A stretch of 64,000 bases of DNA from Bacteroidales bacterium (GCA_024402335.1 JAKSTZ010000006.1:1-64000); one strand, 5' to 3'; positions 1 through 9,527 are shown, counted from the first letter of the stretch. Numbers and translations: made by a program. Notes: generated by a model not told the origin, from the letters alone.

Positions 1-270
1 GTCGAATTTGTGCAGTATTGCTTTTGAGACCGAACCGAGACGAGCAACAGCTTTATGATTTAGGATAGTGCATTCCAAACCAGAAAGCATATCATCTTTG
101 TATAATTCAAATTGAATATTCATCATACCAAGTTTTGACAATATCTTCATTACTGCTGATTTTAGTACGAAAATATTGGTGTCTTCTTGTTTTGCAGACC
201 AGTGTAAAGGTGATTGTTTACCGGTAATACATAGTGAAATTTGTTGTTGTTCACCATATTTTTTTGTAAT
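1..270 (-). pseudogene. pheT: Continuation of pheT beyond the in-frame stop (partial, runs off the left edge)
   Basis: Directly after the TAA at 271-273 the same minus-strand frame is open for 90 codons to base 1. It reads ITKKYGEQQQISLCITGKQS at first and later contains FELYKDDMLSGLECTILNHK and VARLGSVSKAILHKFD. This matches the late catalytic-like core of PheT in register, so no frameshift is needed. About 130 more residues, including the FDX-ACB anticodon-binding domain, would lie outside the window. No start codon sits at a sensible domain boundary, so an independent second polypeptide is unlikely. One substitution (AAA, CAA or GAA to TAA) would explain the break; a sequencing or assembly error is equally possible. 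Confidence 0.8.
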
Positions 271-2067
271 TTAACCTTCGCTTGCTTTTGTGAAATAAAT
301 ACTTCCAAATTCAAACAACGATAAATCGTTTTGTTGGCGGTTTATGTTATGGTTTACAACTTCCAATGCACTAAATAACATAGTGTTACGCATGCAGTCA
401 AGTTCTGCACTAAGTGGATTCATTATTTTTACAAGGTGGCTTTTGATATCACTTTGTAAATCAGTATAATATGCAGAGTTTGTTAATGAATTATTCATTA
501 TTTCATACCAACCGCTATCAACTAACATGTCGGCAATAGTATTGCGAAGTTTTGTTGGGTTTACAGCATCGGCATGAGTAATAGCAGCATGAAGATTGTT
601 TGTGAATTCAACATTGTTGTATCCGTAAATACGAAGTATGTCTTCAATAACATCTTCTGCACGTTGAACATCTACACGATATGGTGGAACTAATAATGAA
701 AGTTCTCTATCTTTTTCAGAAACAATTTGTATTTCAAGACCTTGAAGTATTTTCTTTATTGTGTCGTCACCGATGTTTTTTCCCATTAAAGAATATGCTT
801 TGTCCATGTTTAATGTAACAGGAAAAGCAGGGAATGTCTCTGGATGTGAATCGAAAATTGGACCACAAATTTGCCCTCCGGCAACTTCTTGAATTAATAA
901 AGCTGCACGTTTCAATGCATAAATAGCGTTGTTAGGATCGATACCACGTTCGTAGCGGAAAGATGCATCAGTGTTTAGTCCATGACGGCGTGCTGTTTTT
1001 CTGATTGAAACAGGATTGAAATATGCACTTTCAATGAAAACAGATGTAGTAGATTCTGAAACACCAGATTCTAATCCTCCGAATACGCCGGCAATACACA
1101 TAGGTTTGTTTGTGTTGCAGATAACTAAGTCGTCTGCTGAAAGTTCACGTTCTACACCGTCTAATGTTGTCATTTTTGTTTTATCGGCAACGGTTTTTAC
1201 ATGTATTTCAGAACCTTCAATTTTTGCTACATCAAAAGCGTGTAATGGTTGAGCCATTTCCATTAAAATGAAATTGGTAACGTCAACTACGTTGTTTATA
1301 GGACGAAGACCTACAGCTTTCAATTTGTTTTGTAACCATTCTGGTGAATCTTTTACTGTAACGCCAGAAACTACAACACCGGTATATCGTGGACAAAGAT
1401 CTTCTCTTTCAACAACAACAGAAATAGGGGATTTTTGTTCAGATAATTTGAACGCATCTACCGAAGGTAGAGTAAGTTTTGCTGAACCATTTACGTTCAA
1501 ATATGCTGCAACGTCTCTTGCAACGCCAATGTGTGAAGCAGCATCGATACGGTTTGGTGTTAAACCTATAGCGATAGTATAATCGTCTTTTATGTTGAAA
1601 TATTCCGCAGCTGGCATACCGGCTTGTAAAGAATCAGGTAGAACCATGATACCATCATGACTTTTTCCTACGCCTATTTCGTCTTCGGCGCAAATCATAC
1701 CACATGAAACTTCACCACGGATTTTAGATTTCTTGATAACGAATTCTTGGTCTCCGTCATATAGTTTAGTTCCTTCTGTCGCAACAACAACAGTTTGTCC
1801 GGCTGCAACATTTGGAGCACCACAAACGATAGGAAGTATTTCTGGACCACCAACATCAACAGTCGTAATATGTAAATGGTCGGAATTTGGGTGATCAACG
1901 CAAGTAAGTACTTTTCCTATAACCACGCCTTCCAAACCACCTTTTATAGTTTGAAATTTATCTACACCTTCGACTTCCAAGCCGATGTCAGTCAATATTT
2001 TAGCTGTAGTTTCTACATCAATGTCTAAATTGATGTATTCTTGTAGCCAATTCCACGAAATGTTCAT
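271..2067 (-). CDS. pheT: Phenylalanyl-tRNA synthetase beta subunit, cut short by an in-frame TAA
   Basis: Beta chain of the cytoplasmic (alpha-beta)2 PheRS, which charges tRNA-Phe and edits mischarged Tyr. The N-terminal EMAP/tRNA-binding fold is visible (GVVIGKVLTCVDHPNSDHLH near residues 47-66), followed by B3/B4 editing and B5 regions and the start of the catalytic-like core. The frame stops after 598 residues (ending YFTKASEG), whereas this family is usually about 800 residues. The same frame stays open beyond the TAA to the window edge and still reads as PheT, so the stop interrupts the gene and is not its natural end. The start is MNISWNWLQEY, typical for PheT, about 25 nt below a good promoter. 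The identity is certain; whether the protein is functional is not. Confidence 0.93.
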   Translation of the reverse strand: MNISWNWLQEYINLDIDVETTAKILTDIGLEVEGVDKFQTIKGGLEGVVIGKVLTCVDHPNSDHLHITTVDVGGPEILPIVCGAPNVAAGQTVVVATEGTKLYDGDQEFVIKKSKIRGEVSCGMICAEDEIGVGKSHDGIMVLPDSLQAGMPAAEYFNIKDDYTIAIGLTPNRIDAASHIGVARDVAAYLNVNGSAKLTLPSVDAFKLSEQKSPISVVVEREDLCPRYTGVVVSGVTVKDSPEWLQNKLKAVGLRPINNVVDVTNFILMEMAQPLHAFDVAKIEGSEIHVKTVADKTKMTTLDGVERELSADDLVICNTNKPMCIAGVFGGLESGVSESTTSVFIESAYFNPVSIRKTARRHGLNTDASFRYERGIDPNNAIYALKRAALLIQEVAGGQICGPIFDSHPETFPAFPVTLNMDKAYSLMGKNIGDDTIKKILQGLEIQIVSEKDRELSLLVPPYRVDVQRAEDVIEDILRIYGYNNVEFTNNLHAAITHADAVNPTKLRNTIADMLVDSGWYEIMNNSLTNSAYYTDLQSDIKSHLVKIMNPLSAELDCMRNTMLFSALEVVNHNINRQQNDLSLFEFGSIYFTKASEG

Positions 2068-2091
2068 TTTCTATCTTAAAAATTAGTCAAA

Positions 2092-2122
2092 CAAAAATAC
2101 TTTTTTTTCTGCAAAAGACAAA
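2092..2122 (-). promoter_or_regulatory. Promoter of pheT
   Basis: On the minus strand TTTG (2119-2122) is followed after exactly 19 bases by TATTTTTG (2092-2099). This fits the Bacteroidota consensus TTTG-N19-21-TAnnTTTG. It lies 25 nt above the pheT start, so the leader would be short. Confidence 0.75.
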
Positions 2123-2148
2123 GGAATAGTTTTGTGTTTTATAACAAA

Positions 2149-2175
2149 AAACGGTGGCCTTTGGGACCACCGTTT
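2149..2175 (-). terminator. Rho-independent terminator of nifJ
   Basis: A 9-bp perfect stem (AAACGGTGG with CCACCGTTT) around a 9-nt loop begins 24 nt below the nifJ stop. On the minus strand it is followed by TTTTGTTAT. It separates nifJ from pheT. Confidence 0.85.
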
Positions 2176-2198
2176 CTTATTGATTATGGAATTCCTTA

Positions 2199-5100
2199 TT
2201 AGTATTCCAATTTGCTCATTCTTACATATGAAGCATAACGTTTTTTAGCCATGTCTTCTGCTGCATCGAACAATTCTTGAGCTTCTGTTGGGTATTGTTT
2301 CATTACAGATGCGTAACGAACTTCACCTTTCAAGAAATCTTGGAATGTATCCCAAGCTGGTTCTTTGCTATCAAGAGTGAATGGGTTTTTACCTTCAGCT
2401 TCCAATTCTGGGTTGAATCTCCATAGGTGCCAGTAACCGCAAGCAACTGCTGCAGCTTCTTCAGCTTGAGATTTACCCATACCTTTCTTCAAACCGTGGT
2501 TGATACATGGAGCGTAAGCGATGATGATAGATGGTCCGTGGTAAGCTTCAGCTTCGCGGATTGCTTTCAAACATTGAGCTTGGTCTGCACCCATTGCGAT
2601 TTGAGCAACATATACATAACCGTAAGTAGTTGCGATCATACCGATATCTTTCTTACGAACTCTCTTACCTGAAGCTGCGAATTTAGCGATTGCACCAAGA
2701 GGAGTTGCTTTAGAAGCTTGACCACCTGTGTTAGAGTAAACTTCAGTATCGATAACCAAGATGTTTACATCTTCGCCAGAAGCGATTACATGATCCAAAC
2801 CTCCGTAACCGATATCGTAAGAAGCACCGTCACCACCAATAATCCATTGTGAACGTTTTACTAAGTAGTGGCTTAATTCTTTCAATTGAGCACATGTTCC
2901 GCAACCTTTAGCAGCATTAGCTTCGATCATTGGAACCAATTTAGCAGCAGCAGCTTTACTTGCAGCAGCGTCATCCATTCCGTTAATCCATTCTTGTGCA
3001 GCTTCTTTGAATTCTGCTGAAGTCTTATCTGATTCTAATGTGTGTTCGAATAATGATTTAACACGAGCACGCATTTTCTTGTTAGCAATGTGCATACCAA
3101 GACCGAATTCGCAGAAGTCTTCGAACAATGAGTTTGCCCAAGCTGGACCTTGACCCTTAGCATTTGTTGTGTAAGGAGTTGAAGGAACCGAACCAGAGTA
3201 GATTGAAGAACAACCTGTTGCGTTAGCTACGATTTCACGATCACCGAACAATTGAGAAATCAATTTAACGTATGGCGTTTCACCACAACCAGCACAAGCA
3301 CCAGAGAACTCGAATAATGGTTGAGCAAATTGTGAATTCTTAACGTTAGCTGTGATGTCAACTAGATCTTGTTTAGAAGTAACGTTTTCTACACAGTAGT
3401 TCCAGTTAGCAGCTTCTTTAATTGCAGCTTCTGAGTTGTCATCGTATGGAACCATTGTAAGAGCAGAACCACCAAGTTTTGGATTGCCTGGACAAACGTC
3501 AGCACAGTTACCGCAAGCAAGACAGTCTTTAACACCAACTTGCATTGTGAAGTACATACCCTTCATTGCAGCTGGAGCCTTCATTTCGATTGTTTGACCC
3601 TTGAATCCTGCTTTTTCTTCTTCTGTCATTACGAATGGACGGATACAAGCGTGAGGACAAACGTAAGCACACTTGTTACATTGGATACATTTTTCAGAAT
3701 CCCATACTGGAACGAATGCGCCAACACCACGTTTTTCATATTTAGCTGTTCCAGCAGCCCAAGTACCATCTTCGATACCTTTGAAAGAAGAAACTGGTAA
3801 TAAATCACCATCTTGAGCATTGATTGAACGAACAACTTTGTTGATGAAGTCATCACCGTCAGAGTAAACTTTTGGTTGAGCTTCAAGAGATGCCCATGCA
3901 GGATCGATAGTAAGTTGTTTGTATTCACCACCACGATCGATAGCAGCGTAGTTCTTGTCAACAACATCTTGACCTTTCTTACCATAAGATTTAAGAGCAA
4001 AATGTTTCATTTCTTCAACAGCTTTGTCAACTGGAATTACGGCTGTAATACGGAAGAATGCTGATTGAAGGATAGTGTTTGTTCTGTTGCCAAGACCGAT
4101 TTCTTGAGCAATCTTAGTTGCGTTGATGTAGTAAACTTTAATGTCATTCTTAGCGAAGTAAGCTTTTACTTTGTTAGGAATGTTGTTTGCAAGTTCTTCG
4201 CCATCCCAAATTGTATTCAAAAGGAATGTTCCGCCTTTTTGCAAACCACGAGTTACATCATACATATTTAAGTATGCTTGTTGGTGACATGCTACAAAGT
4301 TTGGAGTTGTTACCAAATATGTAGAACGGATAGGAGCGTCACCGAAACGAAGGTGAGAACATGTGAAACCACCAGATTTCTTAGAGTCGTATGCGAAGTA
4401 AGCTTGGCAGTATTTGTCAGTTGTTTCACCGATGATTTTTACAGAGTTTTTGTTAGCACCAACAGTACCATCTGCACCAAGACCGAAGAATTTAGCTTGG
4501 AACATTCCTTCTGGAGCAACAGAAACTTCTTCACCTGTTGGAAGAGAAGTAAATGTTACATCATCAACGATACCAACTGTGAAGTGGTTCTTTGGAGTGT
4601 TAAGAGCTAAGTTGTCATAGATAGCGATGATGTTAGCTGGAGTAGTATCGTTAGAACCAAGACCGTAACGACCGCCAACTACAGTGATGTTCTTAAGCAT
4701 GTCAAGTTCAGCCAATGCATCAACAACGTCCAAGTAAAGTGGTTCAGAGTTAGCACCTGGTTCTTTAGTTCTGTCAAGAACAGCAATTTTCTTAGCAGAA
4801 GCAGGAATAGCTTCTTTTAAGTATTTAAGTGAGAATGGACGGTAAAGGTGAACTGAGATAAGACCAACTTTTTCACCATTCTTCATTTTGTAGTCAACAA
4901 CTTCTTTGATACATTCAGTTGCAGAACCCATTGCGATAATGATGTTTTCAGCATCTGCTGCACCATAGTAGTCGAATGGACGATATTTTCTACCTGTAAT
5001 AGCAGAAATCTTGTCCATATAGTCAGCTACGATATCAGCAACTTTTTCGTAATATGGGTTACAAGCTTCTCTGTGAGCGAAGAAAACGTCATTGTTTTCT

Positions 5101-5759
5101 GCCATACCACGCATTTCTGGGTGTTCTGGAGTAAGAGCTCTTTCACGGAAAGCTTTTAATGCATCTTGATCAACAAGAGGAACGATGTCTTCTTGGTCGA
5201 TAACTTCGATTTTTTGATATTCGTGAGATGTACGGAAACCGTCGAAGAAGTTCAAGAATGGAACACGGCTCTTGATTGTTGCCAAGTGAGCAACACCAGA
5301 TAAATCCATAACTTCTTGTACAGAACCTTCAGCAAGCATAGCAAAACCTATTTGACGGCAAGCCAAAACGTCTTGGTGGTCACCGAAGATACATAGTGCA
5401 TGAGATGCAAGTGAACGAGCTGAAACATGGAAAACGCAAGGAAGTAATTCACCTGCAATTTTATACATGTTAGGAATCATCAAAAGTAAACCTTGAGAAG
5501 CTGTGAATGTAGTTGTCAAAGCACCTGCTTGCAATGAACCGTGAACAGTACCTGCTGCACCACCTTCAGATTGCATTTCTTGTACAAGAACAGTTTCACC
5601 AAACATGTTCTTACGACCTTGTGCTGACCATTCATCAACATTTTCCGCCATAGGAGACGACGGAGTGATAGGGTAGATTGCTGCTACTTCAGTGAACATA
5701 TATGCTATGTGCGCTGCTGCTGCATTACCATCACATGTCAAAAATTTTTTATCTGCCAT
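2199..5759 (-). CDS. nifJ: Pyruvate:ferredoxin (flavodoxin) oxidoreductase
   Basis: Single-chain 1186-residue PFOR of the NifJ type. It converts pyruvate, CoA and oxidised ferredoxin to acetyl-CoA, CO2 and reduced ferredoxin in the cytoplasm, which points to an anaerobic lifestyle. The domain order is as expected: N-terminal PFOR domain with YPITPSSPMAE, transketolase-like domain II, gamma domain, a two-cluster ferredoxin insert (CIQCNKCAYVCPHAC near 690 and CLACGNCADVCPG near 745), then the TPP domain with GACAGCGETPY and the GDGASYDIGYGG motif near 970. Length and motifs are complete. It is monocistronic, with its own -7 box and terminator. Its regular codon choice suggests high expression (inference). 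Confidence 0.98.
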   Translation of the reverse strand: MADKKFLTCDGNAAAAHIAYMFTEVAAIYPITPSSPMAENVDEWSAQGRKNMFGETVLVQEMQSEGGAAGTVHGSLQAGALTTTFTASQGLLLMIPNMYKIAGELLPCVFHVSARSLASHALCIFGDHQDVLACRQIGFAMLAEGSVQEVMDLSGVAHLATIKSRVPFLNFFDGFRTSHEYQKIEVIDQEDIVPLVDQDALKAFRERALTPEHPEMRGMAENNDVFFAHREACNPYYEKVADIVADYMDKISAITGRKYRPFDYYGAADAENIIIAMGSATECIKEVVDYKMKNGEKVGLISVHLYRPFSLKYLKEAIPASAKKIAVLDRTKEPGANSEPLYLDVVDALAELDMLKNITVVGGRYGLGSNDTTPANIIAIYDNLALNTPKNHFTVGIVDDVTFTSLPTGEEVSVAPEGMFQAKFFGLGADGTVGANKNSVKIIGETTDKYCQAYFAYDSKKSGGFTCSHLRFGDAPIRSTYLVTTPNFVACHQQAYLNMYDVTRGLQKGGTFLLNTIWDGEELANNIPNKVKAYFAKNDIKVYYINATKIAQEIGLGNRTNTILQSAFFRITAVIPVDKAVEEMKHFALKSYGKKGQDVVDKNYAAIDRGGEYKQLTIDPAWASLEAQPKVYSDGDDFINKVVRSINAQDGDLLPVSSFKGIEDGTWAAGTAKYEKRGVGAFVPVWDSEKCIQCNKCAYVCPHACIRPFVMTEEEKAGFKGQTIEMKAPAAMKGMYFTMQVGVKDCLACGNCADVCPGNPKLGGSALTMVPYDDNSEAAIKEAANWNYCVENVTSKQDLVDITANVKNSQFAQPLFEFSGACAGCGETPYVKLISQLFGDREIVANATGCSSIYSGSVPSTPYTTNAKGQGPAWANSLFEDFCEFGLGMHIANKKMRARVKSLFEHTLESDKTSAEFKEAAQEWINGMDDAAASKAAAAKLVPMIEANAAKGCGTCAQLKELSHYLVKRSQWIIGGDGASYDIGYGGLDHVIASGEDVNILVIDTEVYSNTGGQASKATPLGAIAKFAASGKRVRKKDIGMIATTYGYVYVAQIAMGADQAQCLKAIREAEAYHGPSIIIAYAPCINHGLKKGMGKSQAEEAAAVACGYWHLWRFNPELEAEGKNPFTLDSKEPAWDTFQDFLKGEVRYASVMKQYPTEAQELFDAAEDMAKKRYASYVRMSKLEY

Positions 5760-5801
5760 GATTTTGTATAATTGTTAAATATTACTAACTATAATTTGTC
5801 G

Positions 5802-5809
5802 CAAAAGTA
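5802..5809 (-). promoter_or_regulatory. Probable -7 element of the nifJ promoter
   Basis: The minus strand reads TACTTTTG, a match to TAnnTTTG, 42 nt above the nifJ start. No clean TTTG lies 19-21 nt further up; TAGTTTT is the nearest candidate. Confidence 0.5.
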
Positions 5810-5880
5810 GAAAAAAAATAAAACTATTAGCCTATAATTTTGTAAAATGTTGGTAGCTTTTGGTAGTTTTAATATAAAAA

Positions 5881-5902
5881 AAGGAAGCCTTTCGACTTCC
5901 TT
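5881..5902 (-). terminator. Rho-independent terminator of rho
   Basis: AAGGAAG and CTTCCTT form a 7-bp stem with an 8-nt loop, followed on the minus strand by TTTTTATATT. It starts 23 nt below the rho stop. Confidence 0.8.
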
Positions 5903-5925
5903 ATTTTTCAAATCTATAGATATTG

Positions 5926-7359
5926 TTATTTCCCCATTGATAATAGGAATTCGTCGTTGTCTTTTGTTAGTGGCATTTGCTTGCTTAGAAAATCCATAGC
6001 TTCTACCGATGTCATATCCGATAGGTAGTTACGTAATATCCAACATTTGTTAAGACGAAGTTTGTCAACAAGCAAGTCGTCACGACGAGTGCTCGAAAGG
6101 GTAACATCAACAGCTGGATAAACACGTTTGTTAGCAATCTTTCTGTCAAGTTGTAATTCCATGTTACCAGTACCTTTGAATTCTTCAAAGATAACATCGT
6201 CCATTTTTGAACCTGTTTCTGTCAAAGCAGTTGCAATAATGGTAAGTGAACCACCATTTTCTATGTTACGGGCAGCACCGAAGAAACGTTTTGGTTTGTG
6301 AAGTGCGTTGGCGTCAACACCACCGGAAAGGATTTTCCCAGATGCAGGCTGTGCCATGTTATATGCACGTGCCAAACGTGTGATAGAGTCAAGCAATATA
6401 CAAACATCATGACCGCATTCTACAAGTCGTTTCGCTTTTTCCAATACGATGTTTGCGATTTTTACGTGTCTGTCGGATGGTTCGTCGAATGTTGATGAAA
6501 TAACTTCGGCACGAACACTGCGTTTCATGTCTGTTACTTCTTCTGGACGTTCGTCAATCAAAAGGATAAGCAAATATACTTCTGGGTGATTGTCGGCAAT
6601 TGCATTTGCGATGCTTTTCAATAATGTTGTTTTACCAGTTTTTGGTTGTGCAACGATTAATCCACGTTGTCCTTTCCCGATAGGAGTGAATAGGTCTACA
6701 ATTCGTGTTGATAAATCGTTGTGTCCATTACCTGTAAGATTGAATTTTTCTTCTGGAAATAATGGTGTCAAATGGTCGAAATGTACACGGTCGCGAACTT
6801 CTTCTGGTGTACGTCCGTTTATTTTTTCAACTTTCACCAAAGGGAAGTATTTTTCGCCTTCTTTTGGAGGACGGATAGGACCTTCTACTGTATCACCAGT
6901 TTTTAAGCCAAATAGTTTTATTTGTGATTGGCTTACATAAATGTCGTCAGGTGAGTTTAAATAGTTATAGTCGCTTGATTTTAGGTAGCCATGACCGTCT
7001 TGCATGATTTCAAGAACACCACAACCATTTATGATACCATCGAATTCGTGATATTTAGATTGGTCTTTTTGTTCTTGTTGACGATTTTGATTCTTTTGTT
7101 GATCGTTGTTTTTTCTTTCTTGTTTAGGCTGTTCAGTTTCTGCTTCGACTTCTTCTGTAGAAGTTTCAGGAACTTCAGCTTTCTCTTCGACGGCAGTTTC
7201 GCTTATTGTAGTTTCTTCAACTTTTTTTGTTTCTTCTGCTTGCTCAGGTGCAGCCTTAGAAACAATTTTACGAGGGCGTTTTGCCTTTTTTTCTTTTACA
7301 ACAGGCTGTGCTGTTTCAGCAGATACTTGTTCGGTTTCGTTTAGGTTTTCCGAGTCCAT
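5926..7359 (-). CDS. rho: Transcription termination factor Rho (no N-terminal helical domain seen)
   Basis: Hexameric RNA-dependent ATPase that ends transcription. Residues 1 to about 102 are low-complexity, rich in Glu, Lys and Gln ([20 protein letters not shown], then an Asn/Gln-rich stretch). Next come the cold-shock RNA-binding fold ([20 protein letters not shown], about 103-180) and the RecA-like ATPase with Walker [16 protein letters not shown] near 237, Walker [17 protein letters not shown] near 316, and [20 protein letters not shown]. The small helical Rho_N module (ELREIAKELGI-like) that usually opens Rho is not recognisable. An in-frame TAA nine codons above the ATG rules out a longer start. 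It has its own terminator and is probably monocistronic. Confidence 0.97.
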   Translation of the reverse strand: MDSENLNETEQVSAETAQPVVKEKKAKRPRKIVSKAAPEQAEETKKVEETTISETAVEEKAEVPETSTEEVEAETEQPKQERKNNDQQKNQNRQQEQKDQSKYHEFDGIINGCGVLEIMQDGHGYLKSSDYNYLNSPDDIYVSQSQIKLFGLKTGDTVEGPIRPPKEGEKYFPLVKVEKINGRTPEEVRDRVHFDHLTPLFPEEKFNLTGNGHNDLSTRIVDLFTPIGKGQRGLIVAQPKTGKTTLLKSIANAIADNHPEVYLLILLIDERPEEVTDMKRSVRAEVISSTFDEPSDRHVKIANIVLEKAKRLVECGHDVCILLDSITRLARAYNMAQPASGKILSGGVDANALHKPKRFFGAARNIENGGSLTIIATALTETGSKMDDVIFEEFKGTGNMELQLDRKIANKRVYPAVDVTLSSTRRDDLLVDKLRLNKCWILRNYLSDMTSVEAMDFLSKQMPLTKDNDEFLLSMGK

Positions 7360-7437
7360 AAATTGTTTAGATATATTTTTTGATTAAAGGCAAAATGTCA
7401 TATTGACTTTCTGCATAAAATATTTTGTAGGATTATT

Positions 7438-7452
7438 GTCTAATAATTAGAC
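7438..7452. promoter_or_regulatory. 15-base palindrome in the ompA-rho intergenic region
   Basis: GTCTAATAATTAGAC is a perfect inverted repeat around one central A, followed by GACGTC overlapping its right end. It lies about 80 bp above rho and about 90 bp below the preceding gene. No T-run follows on either strand, so it looks more like a protein-binding site than a terminator. It could be chance in AT-rich DNA. Confidence 0.25.
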
Positions 7453-7543
7453 GTCTTTTCTTGAAAACGGTGCAATATTACGGGTTTTTGCGGAATGACA
7501 AGCACTTTTTTATATATTTTGACTATAAAAATACTCAATTGCT

Positions 7544-9487
7544 CTATTTCTTGGTTATAACGAGTTGAGTGCGTCTATTTTTTGCTCTATTTTCCGGTGT
7601 ATCGTTTGGCGCACACGGTTTTGTACTACCATAACCTTTCCATGTTAGTCGTTCTGGTTGTATACCGTAAACTTTTATTAATTCATTAGCGATATAATTT
7701 GCTCGGTTTTCTGATAATTTTTGGTTGTAAGTTGCATTTCCCACGTTATCGGTATGTCCGCCTATTTCTATATGTACGGTAGGATTTTGTTTCATGAAGC
7801 GGCCGATTGCTTCTAATTCAGGTTCTGATTCTTTCTTGTATGAAATCTGATCAGTGTCGAAGAATATGTTTTTCAAGACAACGTAGTTTCCGACGATGAT
7901 TTTTTGTAGTGGTATCTCAACTTTTGCAGCACCTTGAAATGTCTCAAGTGATACTGTTTCAGAATAGAATAAATATCCTGCTCTTTCTACCGATAATGCA
8001 TATTCGTGTCCTTCTGTAAATGGAACGATGCATTCTCCTGTAAGTTGGTCAGAATTGCTGATGAATACTTTCTCGTTTGTTTTTACATCTGAAAGTATAA
8101 TGTTTGCTCCAAGTTTTGTTTTTGTTTCTGCATCAAAAACAATACAGTTTACGTATGTTACAGGATTAGGTTTTACTTTGAATGTTTCGTCTATTGTAAA
8201 TTCGTATATGTCAAATCCGCCAACACCGCCAAGACGATTTGACGCAAAATATCCTTTTGTGCCTTCTGCATTGATGATGAGATGTGACTCATCTTCGCAT
8301 GTATTAATAGGGTAGCCTAAATTTTCTGGTGTTGCCCAGTTCTTTTGTTGTGAATTATTCTCGTTCAGTAGTTTCGTGCCAAATATATCTTTCTTACCCA
8401 TGCCGGTAAGACCGTCGGTTGCGTAGAATAAAGTGGTTCCGTCTGCATGAATGTATGGCGATTCTTCGTCATATTTAGTGTTGATTTCAGCTCCTAAGTT
8501 GACAGGCTTAGTCCATTGGCCATTTTGTAGGTACGAGACGTAAATGTCCTTTTTCCCCATTCCGCCAGGACGGTTAGATGCAAAATATAGTGTTCTTCCG
8601 TCCGCAGAACATGAAGGTTGTGATTCCCAATATTTGCTGTTGATAGGTTCTCCTAAATTGACTGGTTTTATCCATTGACCACCGATTTTTTTAGACATAT
8701 AAATGTCACAAGAACCATGTCCGTTTGGCGCCCCGCAGATTGTGAAAAACATTGTTTTTCCGTCGGCTGTAATAGATTGTGCTCCTTCGTTTGTGTTTGT
8801 GTTTATCGAAGATAGAGGAACGCTTTTTGACCAGGTCTCTCCGTTTTTTGTAGAAGAAAAAAGATCTTCTTGTTTTACGCGTGGATTACTTGTAGGAAGG
8901 TTAGTTGTATAAATAATAGTGTTGTCATCAACGGTAATAGAAGGATGATAGTCGTCATATTGCGTGTTGATGTTTGTTCCAAGATTTTTAGGGGTGAAAT
9001 TCACAGGATTACTTTGTAATGCAATAGCAGCATTCGTTTTTGATAGTAAGTCATTGAATTTCATCTCGTCAACTTTCGAAAGCGTTGCCGAAGAATGCAT
9101 TTCATTTGCTCTTTGGAATTGTTGTAGGTTGTAAAGAGCTTCTTTGTACATACCTATATTATATTGTTCAAATGCAAGTTTATATCGTGACCATAATTGC
9201 GTGCCGCCGCATTTATCAACGCATAACTGTAATGTCGCCAGCATGTTTGTCGTGTCTTTTCTTTGTTCATATACACCAGCTAATAAATAATATGCTTCGG
9301 CAAAGTATTCGTCTTGTTTCAGTGCAGTTTTTAGGTTCAATTCAGCTTTGTCATAGTATAATAACTGGAAATTTTGTAATCCCAATTCGTATGCAGCAAT
9401 AGCTTTCTTGTTTTTCGAAGAATATTCTTGTGAAAAACTACAAATTGATACAAATAGTATAGATATGAAGAGGATGATTTTTTTCAT
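7544..9487 (-). CDS. TPR / PD40 beta-propeller / carboxypeptidase-regulatory / OmpA envelope protein (PorE-like)
   Basis: Secreted 647-residue protein. The signal peptide is MKKIILFISILFVSICSFSQ. Then follow TPR-like helices (about 20-150), PD40 propeller repeats (about 165-400, with repeated SADGRTLYFASNRPGGMGKK- and ADGTTLFYATDGLTGMGKK-type blades), a carboxypeptidase-regulatory-like fold (about 410-500) and a C-terminal OmpA peptidoglycan-binding domain (FFDTDQISYKKESE, IGGHTDNVG, AKNRRTQ). This order and size match PorE-type proteins of the type IX secretion system, but many Bacteroidota paralogues share it and no other T9SS gene is nearby. The start is placed at 9487 because a longer frame to 9568 would run through the pyrBI terminator and lack a leading signal peptide. 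Confidence 0.9.
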   Translation of the reverse strand: MKKIILFISILFVSICSFSQEYSSKNKKAIAAYELGLQNFQLLYYDKAELNLKTALKQDEYFAEAYYLLAGVYEQRKDTTNMLATLQLCVDKCGGTQLWSRYKLAFEQYNIGMYKEALYNLQQFQRANEMHSSATLSKVDEMKFNDLLSKTNAAIALQSNPVNFTPKNLGTNINTQYDDYHPSITVDDNTIIYTTNLPTSNPRVKQEDLFSSTKNGETWSKSVPLSSINTNTNEGAQSITADGKTMFFTICGAPNGHGSCDIYMSKKIGGQWIKPVNLGEPINSKYWESQPSCSADGRTLYFASNRPGGMGKKDIYVSYLQNGQWTKPVNLGAEINTKYDEESPYIHADGTTLFYATDGLTGMGKKDIFGTKLLNENNSQQKNWATPENLGYPINTCEDESHLIINAEGTKGYFASNRLGGVGGFDIYEFTIDETFKVKPNPVTYVNCIVFDAETKTKLGANIILSDVKTNEKVFISNSDQLTGECIVPFTEGHEYALSVERAGYLFYSETVSLETFQGAAKVEIPLQKIIVGNYVVLKNIFFDTDQISYKKESEPELEAIGRFMKQNPTVHIEIGGHTDNVGNATYNQKLSENRANYIANELIKVYGIQPERLTWKGYGSTKPCAPNDTPENRAKNRRTQLVITKK

Positions 9488-9514
9488 AATATGTTGAATT
9501 GTAAACAATAGCGA

Positions 9515-9527
9515 AAGCAAATTGCTT
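9515..9527. promoter_or_regulatory. 13-base palindrome above the PorE-like gene
   Basis: AAGCAAATTGCTT is a perfect inverted repeat around a central A, 28 nt above the ATG at 9487, in the short gap between the pyrBI terminator and the gene. No clear TAnnTTTG box is visible in this gap. It is a possible operator; function unknown. Confidence 0.25.

Noticed and set aside
271-273. Recoding of the pheT stop as selenocysteine or pyrrolysine
   Set aside because: The codon is TAA, not TGA or TAG, and I see no selenocysteine-type hairpin. TAA ends most genes in the window, so code reassignment is also unlikely.
2427-4620. Several plus-strand open frames of 60-110 codons opposite nifJ
   Set aside because: They lie entirely within a complete, well-conserved gene, have Cys/Phe/Ser-rich shadow compositions, and lack promoters or known motifs.
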